From contig OY744469.1 in NCBI GenBank assembly GCA_963556145.1, positions 6,358,767-6,422,766 on the forward strand: a DNA stretch of 64,000 bases. Direction: 5' to 3'. Within the stretch, counting starts at the first letter, position 1; the number at the start of each line of letters is the position of its first letter. Below, piece after piece: positions 1 to 10,243 of the stretch. Origin of the DNA: Hygrocybe punicea. Lineage: Eukaryota; Basidiomycota; Agaricomycetes; Agaricales; Hygrophoraceae. A program made the position numbers and the translations under genes. The notes under the pieces were generated by a model. The model worked only from the letters and a program-made list of their open reading frames with translations. It had not been told where the DNA came from and did no database searches.

Positions 1-345
1 GCTGCAGCACTGGGTTGACCAGGGTCCAGCTATTGATGCAGCACTTGGTTGACCCAGGTCCAGCAATTACTGCAGCATTGGGTTGACCTGGTCCCAGCTC
101 TTGCTGCAGCACTGGGTTGACCAGGGTCCAGCTATTGCTGCAGGGTAGGTTGACTGGGGTCCAGCCCATTCTGTAGCGTTGGTTTGATCCTGGACCCACT
201 CAATCGGCAGGATTGGGTTCACCACGGTCTGGCTATTGCTCCAGCACTGGGTTGCCATGCTCAGCTCTTGCTGCAGAATTGGGTTGACCCTGGCCTAGCT
301 CTCGCTGCAGGATTTGGTTGACCAGGATCCAGCTCTTGCTGCCAT
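1..345. repeat. 34-bp minisatellite, inverted copy, cut by window edge
   Basis: Tandem units of about 34 bp with a CTGCAG core. The first ~212 bases are a nearly exact reverse complement of the start of the array at 3961, so the two arrays face each other across P1. Units degenerate towards 345. Open frames here are repeat translations, not genes. Confidence 0.9.
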
Positions 346-750
346 GTGGGCTCATGTTGGTCCACAGGCTTGAGCCACACCCCAGTCTGCCTGCAATTAT
401 TTCATGTTCACAACATTGACAGAGCTCACACCAGCTCAAGCCAATATTTACTCAGAAACTGCCATATAAAGTCCTCAAAAATTTTCAATCTGTACATGAC
501 ACACAATGTACCACATAATATAATTTGAATGCACTTATTAAAAGCACAGGGAATAGCAAAATTAAAACATTATTATTTTGACAATGCACAATATCTTACT
601 TTCACTATCAGCTATCAGCCGTTACAGGAGCTATTTATTCCCAATGACAATCTATGACAAAATCAGAACTTACCCCACTTCAAATATTGTGCTTTTCTAT
701 TTAATATTGCTCAATTCTCCATTGGAATCAATATATATATCCTCACTATT
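346..750. other. AT-rich spacer, no gene seen
   Basis: AT-rich sequence between the minisatellite and the left end of P1. Only short frames without recognisable motifs. No clear match to the spacer on the other side of P1 (3588-3960). Confidence 0.6.
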
Positions 751-3587
751 ACTTAAAATAGACACATAAATTTAATGATTATTTTATCCAAATACATAAT
801 TATATAGTGAAGGGCAGAAGGCAGGTGAGAGGAAGATAGGGGAGTGGGAGAGGGAGGAAGGTGGGAGTAGGAGAGGGAGGAAGGTGGGAGTGGGAGAAGG
901 GAGTGGGAGTGGGAGAAGGGGGAAGGTGGGAAGGCAGCAGGGACGGGAGGGAGACAGAGATGGAGACGGAGAGGGAGAGGGAGAGGGAGAGGGAGAGGGA
1001 GGAGAGTGGAATGTACATATGTTCCCGTTGTCCTCGTCGTCTTCGTCTACGTCTCCGCCGTCCTCGTCCCGTCGTCCTCGTCCTGTCGTCCTCGTCTGCG
1101 TCTCCGCCGTCCTCGTCCCCGTCGTCCCCGTCGCTGTCGTTCCCGTTCCCGTCGTTCCCGTCGTCGTCGTCATCATCCTCGTTGTCGTCGTCATCCGCGT
1201 CTCCGTCCCCGTCGTCGTCCTCGTCGCCACCTGGATGGTTGTCATCGTCCCCCGGATGGTCGTCGTCGTCTCCGTCGTCCTGTCGTCCCGTCGCTATCCT
1301 TCTCCGTCCCGTTGTCCCGTCGCCGGCCGTCTGTGACCTCGTCGACTGACCTCGTCGTTGCCGTCGTGGTTGTCTCGGCCGTCCGTCCTGGTCGTTGGTG
1401 CATCCTCGTACCCGGCCTCGCGGCCTCGTTTCCGCCATCCTCACGGTGGCCGTTTTCGTCGGCTTCCGTTCTGTTTGCTGGCGCGTTGTGTTCTGGTGAT
1501 GGGTTTTTGGATTCGCCTGTGTTTGGCGTGGTGTAGCTGCAAAAGGTCAACAATTAGCAAAGAAGACAAAAATGTTCAAATCAGAAATTTACCTTGGGTG
1601 CTCCTCTGCACCCGTCTGACGCGTTGACGCGTTGTTGAAATCAACGAGTCGAAGCTTTGAACTCGCGCGGGAAAGCCAACCGGCTGTTGCCGATTTCCCA
1701 AACGGGTTCGAGTTGCCAAACATGGAAGTGTCACTGAAGCTTTTGAATCTTCTAGCATGCACAACAATGCATGCATACCCGAAGTGAGATCCTCAAAAGG
1801 TGTAAATATGGTATATCTACCCTCATACCAAAATTTGTATTTTATTCGGCCCTGCATCAAGAGCTATTCACAATTTATTCCATTCCTCTGTCAGAATTGG
1901 ACCCTTAATGATCTAACTTTGTCTTAAAAATCTGAAATTAATCTAAGGAGTACTTTAATGAGTACTCATTGTGGTACACATAAGTGCCTGATTGTGGGTG
2001 GACCAGGACCTTTGTTTCAGCCAAGCAAATGCACAGAATTGTGCATTGTGGCTGACCCATCAACCGAGTCCGAACTTCAAGTTCAGCTTTACTTTGAACC
2101 TTTCATTTCTTGGCTACAACAGATTCCGGGACCACCAAGTGCCAGGCACTGATCATCAATACAATAGATACTTTACATAGTAGTTTCCAAATTATTCTCA
2201 TATTTTTCAGAGCAATATTGGTAAAGTAGCACTTTAAGGGTCCAGAATTGGCAGGGAGGTATCAATGAATCATGGATATCTCTCTATGTATGCCATAATA
2301 AAATACAAAATTTGGGGAGGATGTAGTTAGAGGCTAATTCTATCTCTACATGGTCTTAAATGTGCTACACAGTCGTTGTGCTCCATGCAATTACACTGAG
2401 AAAAGTAATATCTTGGTTACATATAAGGCAACTCGCGCCCGTTTGGGCAATCGGCAACCTCCGGCGTGGGTTCAAATCGTCACGTACTCCACGATGCGTC
2501 CATGAGAACAGCAACAGCAGCAAAATCAAGTAGAAGGTAAGTAGATTTCTCAAAATGTATTACTATTACTATGCTAGATAATATTATTGTTTTTATGAAG
2601 GACTTTCTCACTGCCGCGCCTGAAATTAACCGCAACAGGCATGCCCGCGCCATGTCACGTCAACACCCAACTGAAGGGCCGAAACGGCGGATGGCAGGCA
2701 ACGACGGGGACAGAGGCGACGAGGGCACAGACGGCCAGCCAGGGAAGACGACGGGGACGGAGACGGACAACAGGACGATGGGAGCATCCAGGGAACGACG
2801 AGGACGACGACGGGGACGGAGACGGGGATGACGACAACGAGGACGAGAGGACGACGACGATGACGACAACGAGGACGACGACGATGACGACAACGAGGAC
2901 GACAACGATGACGACAACGAGGACGACAACGATGACGAGGACGAGGACGAGGACGATGACGACGACAATGACAATGACAATGACAATGACAAGGAGGACG
3001 ATGGGAACGGGGACGACGGGAACGGGAACGACGGGGACGGGAACGACGGGGACGGCTAGCGAGGGGACGATAGGACGACGCAGACAACGACGATGATCTG
3101 GCGGACGACGAGGACTACGGGCGATGACAACGACAACGAGGACGATGACGACACCGAGAGGAACGACGGGAACGGGAACGACAGGGACCGGAACGGCGGA
3201 AACGGGGACGATGGGGACGGGGATGACTGGGACGGGAACGACGAGGACGAGGACGGCGGAGACGTAGACAAAGACGACGAGGACAACGGGAACGCAACCG
3301 GTCTGTACTTCCGACTCTCCTCCCTCTCCTCCTCCCTCTCCCTCTCCCTCTCCCTCTCCCTCTCCCTGCTGCCCTTGCCTGCTGCCTTCCCACCTTCCCT
3401 CTTCTCCCACTCCCACTCCCTTCTCCCACACCCACCTTCCTCCACTCCACACCCACCTTCCTCCCACACCCACAACCACCTTCCTCCCACTCCACACCCA
3501 CCTATCTTCCTCTCATCTGCCTCCTGCCCTTTACTATTTAATTATGTATTTGGATATAATTATTATTAAATTTATGTGTCTACTTTA
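751..3587. mobile_element. P1: long-inverted-repeat (foldback) element, diverged copy
   Basis: The ends are inverted copies of each other: 751-800 (ACTTAAAATAGACACATAAA and on into an AT-rich stretch) matches the reverse complement of 3541-3587. Inward on both sides follow GA/TC-rich tracts, then GAC/GTC-rich low-complexity arms (1020-1550 and 2640-3290), then a facing pair of exon-like modules (1537-1712 minus, 2430-2560 plus), then a palindromic centre (about 1960-2160). The same order occurs in P2 and P3, so this is a diverged family member. I could not identify a TSD, a transposase or the superfamily. The long Arg/Asp/Ser-rich open frames in the arms are products of the triplet-like repeats. 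Confidence 0.75.
1537..1712 (-). other. Exon-intron module of the P family (P1 left)
   Basis: On the minus strand an exon-like stretch reading ATRTRLGNRQ ends at 1593 in CAAG, followed by GTAAAT. A 56-nt intron-like segment (1592-1537) ends in TTGCAG, and an open frame continues leftwards into the charged low-complexity arm (to about 1242). The P2 and P3 copies read ATRPRLGHRQ at the same place. A mirrored diverged copy lies at 2430-2640 on the plus strand (ATRARLGNRQ, donor AAG/GTAAGT). Splicing is inferred; the protein family is not recognised. Confidence 0.5.
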
Positions 3588-3960
3588 TTGCTATTTGCAT
3601 ATACAATGACCTTTTTGAAAAATAAATCTTTTAAAGAAGGAGGTCCTAGTAAAATGATAACTTGTGAAATACTGCACCAAATTGCATAGTTTGAGAGGGA
3701 CAGTTTGTCTATGTCCTAAGGGCCACTGTTCCCTCCATTTACAATTTCAAAATATGTGTTACATAGAAAGTTATAGGGGAATTGTTGAATTGAGTCATTG
3801 TAACTTGTATGATGAATATCTGTACAAGAAATGCTTGGATTGACATGGTTGTAGAGGGAAAGTTGTTCTATTTTTCAAGGGCTACAAGGACCCATACCAT
3901 GTTTTTCCATATTTTGGATTATTGTAATGTTATTTATACAGAGGACATTTTTGTGTAATC
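3588..3960. other. AT-rich spacer, no gene seen
   Basis: Non-coding AT-rich sequence between P1 and the minisatellite. A stretch near 3840-3900 weakly resembles 59610-59670, which also lies close to a minisatellite. Confidence 0.5.
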
Positions 3961-6451
3961 CTGCCGATTGAGTGGGTCCAGGATCAAACCAATGCTACAG
4001 AATGGGCTGGACCCCAGTCAACCTACCCTGCAGCAATAGCTGGACCCTGGTCAACCCAGTGCTGCAGCAAGAGCTGGGACCAGGTCAACCCAATGCTGCA
4101 GTAATTGCTGGACCTGGGTCAACCAAGTGCTGCAGCAATAGCTGGATCTGGGTCAACCAAGTGCTGCAGCAATAGCTGGACCCCGGTCAACCTATCCTGC
4201 AGCAAGTACTGGGCCAGGGTCTACCTAGTGCAGCTAGTGTATTGCACGGGTAACCCCCGGGGATTTTTGGCTGTACCCATACCCACACCCGTTGTACCTG
4301 CGGGTACAAAACCCGCGGGTTTTACCCATCATTTTAAGCCCCGGATTGTCCAAAACGGTCAAGTATTGAGCTAGATATGCTCAAAATACTCCAATGAGGT
4401 ATTTTGAGCATATCTAGCTCATTACTTGACCATTTTGGATGATCCAGGGCTTAAAAAAAAGCTGGCGGGTCCAGGAATCCGTAGCCGTACCCTACCCGTA
4501 CCCGTACCCGTGGCAAAACCCGCGGGTTTACCCGTACCTGTACAATACACTAAGTGGAGCAGCAATAGCTGGACCCTGGGCAACCCAAGCCCTGCAGCAA
4601 TAGCTGGACCCCAGTCAACCTACCCCGCAGCAAGTGCTGGGCCGGGGTCAACCCAGTGCTGCAGAAATAGCTGGACCCCGGTCAACCAAAGCCCTGCAGG
4701 AAGTGCTGGACCTCGGTCAACCCAGTGCTGCAGCAAGAGCTGGGACCAGGTCAACCTACCCTGCAGCAAGTGCTGGGCCAGGGTCAACCAAATGCTGCAG
4801 CAATAGCTGGACCCCGGTCAACCCAAGCCCTGCAGGAAGTGCTGGACCCTGGTCAACCCAAGCCCTGCAGGAAGTGCTGGACCCGGGTCAACCCAGTGCT
4901 GCAGCAAGAGCTGGGACCAGGTCAACCCAATGGCGCAGTAATTGCAGGACTTGGGTCAACCAAGTGCTGCATCAATAGCTGGACCCCGGTCAACCCAGTG
5001 CTGCAGCAAGAGCTGGGACCAGGTCAACCCAATGGCGCAGTAATTGCTGGACCTGGGTCAACCAAGTGCTGCATCAATAGCTGGACCCTGGTCAACCCAG
5101 TGCTGCAGCAAGAGCTGGGACCAGGTCAACCCAATGCTGCAGTAATTGCTGGACCTGGGTCAACCCAGTGCTGCAGAAATAGCTGGACCCCGGTCAACCA
5201 AAGCCCTGCAGGAAGTGCTGGACCTCGGTCAACCCAGTGCTGCAGCAAGAGCTGGGACCAGGTCAACCTACCCTGCAGCAAGTGCTGGGCCAGGGTCAAC
5301 CAAATGCTGCAGCAATAGCTGGACCCCGGTCAACCCAAGCCCTGCAGGAAGTGCTGGACCCTGGTCAACCCAAGCCCTGCAGGAAGTGCTGGACCCCGGT
5401 CAACCCAGTGCTGCAGCAAGAGCTGGGACCAGGTCAACCCAATGGCGCAGTAATTGCTGGACCTGGGTCAACCAAGTGCTGCATCAATAGCTGGACCTCG
5501 GTCAACCCAGTGCTGCAGCAAGAGCTGGGACCAGGTCAACCCAATGGCGCAGTAATTGCTGGACCTGGGTCAACCAAGTGCTGCAGCAATAGCTGGACCC
5601 CGGTCAACCCAAGCCCTGCAGGAAGTGCTGGACCCGGGTCAACCCAGTGCTGCAGCAAGAGCTGGGACCAGGTCAACCCAATGGCGCAGTAATTGCTGGA
5701 CCTGGGTCAACCAAGTGCTGCATCAATAGCTGGACCCTGGTCAACCCAAGCCCTGCAGGAGGTGCTGGACCTGGGTCAACCCAGTGCTGCAGCAAGAGCT
5801 GGGACCAGGTCAACCCAATGCTCCAGCAATAGCTGGCCCTGGGTTGACCCAGTGCTGCAGCAAAAGCTGGCCCTGGGTGTACCCGGTGCAGCAGTAAGAG
5901 CTGGACCTGGGTTGACCCGATGCTGCAACAAGAGCTGGACCTGGGTTGACCCAATCCTGCAGCAAGAGCTGGGGCCAGGTCAACCCAATCCTGCAGCCAG
6001 AGCTGGGGCCAGGTCAACCCAGCAATCGCTGGACCCCAGTCACCCCCTCCAGCATGTGCTGGGCCCTGGTCAACCCAATGCCACAGCAACAGCTGGGTCC
6101 AGGTCAACCCCAGTGTGCAGCAAGAACTGGTCTAGGGTCAACCCAGTGCTGCAGCAATAACTGAAGCCAGGTAAACCCACATGGCTTGAACAGCTGGACC
6201 TGGGTCAACCCATCCATCCTGGAATAGCTGCCCTGGGTTAACCTACCCCATGGCAGAGCTGACACTGGGTTGACCCACCCAGGCGCCCTTGACCAGCAAG
6301 ATCTGTACCTGGGTCAACCTACCACACCACATTTCCCCAGCAAGAGCTGTCTTTTGGGTTAACCTACCCCCCCAGCAAGCAACTGCGCTATGTGTACCTA
6401 CCTTTTGCAACTATATCTGCGATCGGGTTAACCAAAACGACTGGGTCTACT
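3961..6451. repeat. 34-bp minisatellite with higher-order structure
   Basis: Roughly sixty units of ~34 bp (range 33-36) centred on CTGCAG, each with a CAACC start and an AGCTGGAC- or AGCTGGGAC-type segment. A higher-order repeat of about 512 bp (~15 units) is visible: the block from 4634 recurs from 5146 with very few changes. Units become irregular after ~5830 and are hard to recognise from 6290 to 6451, where P2 sequence starts. A hAT MITE sits at 4235-4552. Confidence 0.92.
4235..4552. mobile_element. GGGTA-arm hAT MITE (318 bp)
   Basis: Ends TAGTGTATTG and CAATACACTA are exact inverted repeats. The 8-bp flanks are AGTGCAGC (4227-4234) and AGTGGAGC (4553-4560), a TSD with one change inside the 34-bp repeat. 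Subterminal arms are rich in GGGTA/TACCC, and the middle (about 4331-4458) is a long hairpin around 4394. The 8-bp TSD, TAG end and arms tie it to the larger hAT at 45664-49552. It has no coding capacity. Confidence 0.9.
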
Positions 6452-6487
6452 GCGTCGTCCCCTTCCCCCTCCTGGTCGTCGTCCCGG

Positions 6488-6642
6488 TGGAGTGGTACGG
6501 AGATACCACTCCGAGGGCTAGCTGGAGAATCTCGCAGAAGAGCTGGCGAGGAAGGATGGATTCGGACTGACTACTGACAGGGATCTATCTACAACGAACC
6601 GTGGGAGCCTCGTCACGTGACTAGGCACTCGCTACTACTCCA
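6488..6642 (-). repeat. 3' LTR of the 6488-9225 element
   Basis: 155 bp, TGGAGT...ACTCCA, apparently identical to 9071-9225. On the minus strand it follows a purine tract (GAGGAAGGGGGG) at about 6658-6647. Confidence 0.9.
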
Positions 6643-6658
6643 AGTGCCCCCCTTCCTC
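6643..6658 (-). other. Polypurine tract
   Basis: On the minus strand GAGGAAGGGGGGCACT directly abuts the 3' LTR, the expected place for the plus-strand primer of an LTR retroelement. Confidence 0.75.
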
Positions 6659-6757
6659 ATAGCGACGTCCTCGTCGCTATCAAAGACTCGAAACAGGGGG
6701 GAAAGAGGAAAAGAAAAGGGGGAAAACAGACTGAAAGACAGACCAAAAACAACCAAG

Positions 6758-8848
6758 CTAGTCTACTCCACTAGGGTCTAGTAAAGGAGGTCCAAGACTG
6801 GGATCAAAGGAAACAGGAATCTGTCTGAAAAAAGATGGGAGAGAAACAGAGGGATGGGAAAGGTTATGAGAAACGTGGTGGACACGAGCCAGAAGTTTTG
6901 ATGAGTTTCGCATAGAGATAGTGGGAAGGTGGTGGGGTTGTACTCGATACGGGGAGTCGTCGAAATGTATTGGGTATCGTTGATAACGAGGTGGGAGTCT
7001 ATTTACAGGGTATCTCGGGGGAAGGTTTTGAGGGTGGACGCGGCGGTGACGGTAGCGAAGCGTGGACCATGGATTTTGCACTCGGGGGTAGGTAAGGGTG
7101 GGGACATTCTTGGGTCGCCAGATGGGGACGTGGGTATGATAGGTGTTGCGCCAAGTATGATTTTGGCAGGGGGTGTTGAATGTGGGGACAGCTTGAGTTT
7201 TTGGGGTAGGGATATTGGTGCGGCACGCTGACGGCGGTGTCTCCATGGGCTCCGTTTGTGTAGACACGTTGGCATATCGTTTTGTGGGGCTAGGTGGGTC
7301 TCCTTCACATGCGGTCGTGTGTTGGAACATTTCGTCGTGCTGTTTTATTCCCTTTCGGTGGGGTTTGTCCCCGGTGCGCGTTTCCTCCTTCGTGCTCGCG
7401 TGTTGTCGCGTTTTCTCACCCTGCTCTTTGTTGTTTTGCCTCGCAGCGCCATTTGCTTTGTCTCGGCTCTCTCCTGCAAGGAACTCCGCGATCTCGGATG
7501 CCAGAGGCCACGACTGGCCGTGCGGGTCTCCATGACGCGTTTGGTGGATGGTGGAAGCGCGGTACGGTGTGGGGACGAGATGGTCGTGTTGAGGGTTCGG
7601 TTTTGGGTCAGGGTAGACGGGGATGGTGGCGCGAGACGGTGTAGGCGCGAGACGTTCGTGTCGGAGGGGTTTCGAGGCCGGTTTCGCGGTGCTGGGAGTG
7701 GGCATGCCGGTGGGCGTTGAACACTCACGCTCATGCGAGCTTTTTGGGTTGGGGTGGGATATGGTTGCAGGCTGGGATGGAACGGGCGCGGGACAGGGCT
7801 CTGGGGTTGGCCTTGCATTGGGGTTGGGTCTACACGCCGGGCGTTCGCGCTCACGGCCGCTTTTGGCGCTGGGGTTGGGGTATTTCGAAGGCAGCTCACG
7901 GCTGCGCTCTGCTCGGGGGTGCTTGGGGTTGGGGGTGGCGAGAGCCATGGGCGCTGGGTATTCGCGTCCGTGTTCGGTTTGGAGGTGGTTGGCATTGTGG
8001 GACGGTGTGGTGGACGCGTTTGACGTGGGCTGGGGCTCGTCTTGGTACACCGGCATTGGCGTCTGTGGTTTCCGGGTCAACGGGGGCGGGGCCGTACGTT
8101 GGGGTTGCGGCTGAGGTGCTGGTGGTGCTTCGCGGTGCTTCACGTTCGTTGGTGACGTGGCGGCAGCAGCTGGGCTGGACTGGGGTTCGTTTGGGCACAC
8201 GGGTGCTCGCGTTGGCCGTTCCTGGGTCGACGTGGGTGTGGTTGGACGCTGGGGCCATGGTCCGAGTATTGAAGGCGAAGGCTGCAGCGTTGGGTGCAGC
8301 CGTAACATGGCAGTCGTGTTGGGCGTGATGGGCACGCGAGCGGACGGCGTTGGGGCCTGCGAGACGGTAGACGGGGTTGCCGTTGACGTTGTGGGGACTT
8401 GGGGCGTGGTTGCGAGGGTGGGGGACGCGAACGTGGCGGTTGGGTTTGGGGCGCGTTCTGACGCGTTTTGCAGCGAGGGTGGGGCCATTTGGGTGGGCAA
8501 TAACGACGTGGCGTGCTCGGGCGCGAACGTCGACGCTTTTGGTGGAGGTGGGCGTGCTGTGGTGTGCAGGGTTGAATCTTGGGGTCCGTGCCTCGTTTTT
8601 GGCTGGCCACAGTTGGCGGTAAGGTGGGTCGACGAGGCTGTTGAATGTTCACGGTCGGAGGCACTGGGTGGTGTTGGGATGGCGTTGGCGGGCACCGGGG
8701 CAGTGAGCGTCGTCGTTGTGTTCATTTGGGTCCACGTCGCTGTGGGCTGGGCCGTTGGTGGCGAGATTGTTGGTTCTCTTTTTGTGTTGGTTTTCCGCCG
8801 CGTTTTTTCCTTCTTCGCTCGTTCTTTTTGCTTCTTTTTCGTAGTCAT
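6758..8848 (-). CDS. Pro/Thr-rich disordered protein of the LTR element (696 aa)
   Basis: The only long frame of the LTR element, starting about 200 nt after the primer-binding site and ending about 115 nt before the 3' LTR. A Lys/Arg-rich start (MTTKKKQKERAKKEKTRRK) is followed by ~470 residues rich in Pro, Thr, Ala and Ser with loose repeats such as LQNASE, then a more basic, Arg/Tyr/His-rich C-terminal third. I see no zinc knuckle, protease or polymerase motif. Its position suggests a gag-like protein or a captured host sequence. The plus-strand interior of the hAT element at 24200-24780 encodes related text. Since the DNA is built of GC-rich imperfect repeats, the frame could be open by composition alone; function unknown. 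Confidence 0.45.
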   Translation of the reverse strand: MTTKKKQKERAKKEKTRRKTNTKREPTISPPTAQPTATWTQMNTTTTLTAPVPANAIPTPPSASDREHSTASSTHLTANCGQPKTRHGPQDSTLHTTARPPPPKASTFAPEHATSLLPTQMAPPSLQNASERAPNPTATFASPTLATTPQVPTTSTATPSTVSQAPTPSARVPITPNTTAMLRLHPTLQPSPSILGPWPQRPTTPTSTQERPTRAPVCPNEPQSSPAAAATSPTNVKHREAPPAPQPQPQRTAPPPLTRKPQTPMPVYQDEPQPTSNASTTPSHNANHLQTEHGREYPAPMALATPNPKHPRAERSRELPSKYPNPSAKSGRERERPACRPNPNARPTPEPCPAPVPSQPATISHPNPKSSHERECSTPTGMPTPSTAKPASKPLRHERLAPTPSRATIPVYPDPKPNPQHDHLVPTPYRASTIHQTRHGDPHGQSWPLASEIAEFLAGESRDKANGAARQNNKEQGEKTRQHASTKEETRTGDKPHRKGIKQHDEMFQHTTACEGDPPSPTKRYANVSTQTEPMETPPSACRTNIPTPKTQAVPTFNTPCQNHTWRNTYHTHVPIWRPKNVPTLTYPRVQNPWSTLRYRHRRVHPQNLPPRYPVNRLPPRYQRYPIHFDDSPYRVQPHHLPTISMRNSSKLLARVHHVSHNLSHPSVSLPSFFRQIPVSFDPSLGPPLLDPSGVD

Positions 8849-9045
8849 TTGTGTAGGTCGAGAAAATGAGAATGTTTGATGCTCGGAAAATCGTTTGGTG
8901 CTTGGAAAATCACTTGGTGCTCGGGGAACTGCTCGGTGCGCGGTGCTCTGTGCTCTGTGCTCTGTACTCGGAAAATCGCTGGGGTGCTGAAAAATGACTG
9001 GAAATCGCTGGAAGTCGCTGAAAGTCGCTCAAGACAGAAGCTGGG

Positions 9046-9067
9046 TTCGAATCCGCTCTCATCACCA
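9046..9067 (-). other. tRNA primer-binding site
   Basis: The plus strand reads TTCGAATCC...CATCACCA, i.e. a tRNA T-loop, T-stem 3' strand, acceptor 3' strand and CCA. On the minus strand this lies 3 nt inside the 5' LTR. I could not assign the tRNA isotype. Confidence 0.85.
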
Positions 9068-9070
9068 CGT

Positions 9071-9225
9071 TGGAGTGGTACGGAGATACCACTCCGAGGG
9101 CTAGCTGGAGAATCTCGCAGAAGAGCTGGCGAGGAAGGATGGATTCGGACTGACTACTGACAGGGATCTATCTACAACGAACCGTGGGAGCCTCGTCACG
9201 TGACTAGGCACTCGCTACTACTCCA
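9071..9225 (-). repeat. 5' LTR of the 6488-9225 element
   Basis: 155-bp copy of 6488-6642. It is upstream in the minus-strand reading because the primer-binding site lies at its inner edge. Confidence 0.9.
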
Positions 9226-9518
9226 CCGGTCCCCATGCCCGCTGCCCTACTCATCATCCTCATCTTCGTTGCCCCTGCCTGTTGTCGTCTTCCTGTTGTC
9301 GTGGTTCCCAGTTCCCACTGTCATCTTCCCCTTTCGCGTTGTGGTCGCGTTCATTCATTTACCCCGTCGTCCTCATTCTCGTTGTCCCCGTTCTTGCTGT
9401 CATGGTCGGCCTTGGTTGTCCCCGTTCTGGGCTGTGTCCTCCCTCCTTGTCGACCGCATCCACGTCCGCCGGTTGGCCTTGTTCGCGTTCGTTTGGCACA
9501 AGGGTGTGGCAAAAAAAC

Positions 9519-9706
9519 CTAAAACTGTTTACTATTAATAATTAGTGAGTAGAATACATGAAAAAGATAAATGGACTACTTACCTGGGGTGCTCTGGCAT
9601 CTGCACCGTTGTCGCGTCGTTGTTGAAAGCAACAAGTCTTGTTGAACTCGTGCACGAGACTTTCAACCGGAATTTGCTGATGTCCCAAACGGGGTCGAGT
9701 TGCCAT
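9519..9706 (-). other. Exon-intron module of the P family (P2a)
   Basis: Minus strand: ATG at 9706, a 41-codon-scale exon beginning MATRPRLGHQQ-like, ending in CCCAG at 9584, donor GTAAGT, intron-like 9583-9519 ending in TTTTAG, then a frame into the GTC/GAC-rich arm. Donor and acceptor positions match the other P copies. Whether it is spliced, and whether coding, cannot be told from sequence alone. Confidence 0.5.
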
Positions 9707-10104
9707 ATAGGGAAGGGTGGCTGAATTTTCTTATTATTATTACATGTACTACAACACCTCAATGGCCAGGGCAAAACCCTTAAGAGATGTAGGTATGATG
9801 CAACTACCCCGAGGGGAGTTTATGTATTTTATTTCATTTTATATGTGGAGATATTCACCATATATTTTATGCCTCTGCAAAATTGGACCCTTAAACAGCT
9901 AACTTTGCGAGTACACATCTGAAAAATCTAAAATTAATTCTAGGAGTGCTAGGTAAGGTATACATTGTGTTCCAGACAAGTGCCTGGTAGTTGGTGGTGC
10001 AGGGAATGTGTTGTAGCCAAAATATGATGAACTTGTCCCTCACATTCCATTCATGATTGTGTGTGCTTATACGGACTTTTGATTGTCTAGCCACAATGCA
10101 AAGA

Positions 10105-10204
10105 NNNNNNNNNNNNNNNNNNNNNNNNNNNNNNNNNNNNNNNNNNNNNNNNNNNNNNNNNNNNNNNNNNNNNNNNNNNNNNNNNNNNNNNNNNNNNNNN
10201 NNNN
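10105..10204. other. Assembly gap (100 N)
   Basis: Exactly 100 N, a conventional unknown-length gap. Left of it the sequence stops at the palindrome centre of one P subtype; right of it begins the arm of a different subtype, so the join may not be true adjacency. Confidence 0.95.
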
Positions 10205-10243
10205 GTTCGCGTTCGTTTGGCACGAGGGTGCGTGAAAAAAAGC

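Larger units (their letters stand above)
6488..9225 (-). mobile_element. Non-autonomous LTR retroelement (TRIM/LARD-like), 2738 bp
   Basis: Two 155-bp direct repeats (6488-6642, 9071-9225) start TGGAGT and end ACTCCA. The 4-bp flanks CCGG (6484-6487, 9226-9229) form a TSD. On the minus strand a primer-binding site complementary to a tRNA 3' end lies 3 nt after the 5' LTR, and a polypurine tract directly precedes the 3' LTR, so transcription runs leftwards. Inside is a single 696-codon frame without reverse transcriptase, protease or integrase motifs, so mobility must have come from another element. The uninterrupted target is visible in the related P element near 62815-62830. Confidence 0.9.
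6452..10104. mobile_element. P2a: P element, left part, split by an LTR retroelement
   Basis: 6452-6487 plus 9226-10104 read as one P element once the LTR element is removed, and together they match the reverse complement of 62020-62870 almost base for base. The order is GTC-rich arm, intron-exon module (9519-9706, minus), AT-rich core, and palindrome centre, where the sequence runs into a 100-N gap. The outer end is missing: arm sequence starts abruptly at about 6452 next to degenerate minisatellite. Confidence 0.75.

Noticed and set aside
784..1536. Long overlapping open frames on both strands rich in Arg, Asp, Thr, Ser or Val
   Set aside because: Produced by GAC/GTC-type low-complexity DNA that keeps several frames open at once. 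The same holds for 2641-3497, 11299-12350, 23115-23771, 53006-54529 and 61052-61992.
751..3587. A target-site duplication for P1
   Set aside because: Short matches such as CTATT near both ends are not at equal distance from the inverted ends; no convincing duplication.
3972..6164. Chains of frames with repeated GQPSAAARAGTRST-type peptides
   Set aside because: Direct translation of the 34-bp minisatellite; no start context, no motif.
8985..9070. Possible tRNA gene ending in CATCACCA
   Set aside because: Only the 3' third of a tRNA is present, CCA is encoded, and the position just inside an LTR fits a primer-binding site.
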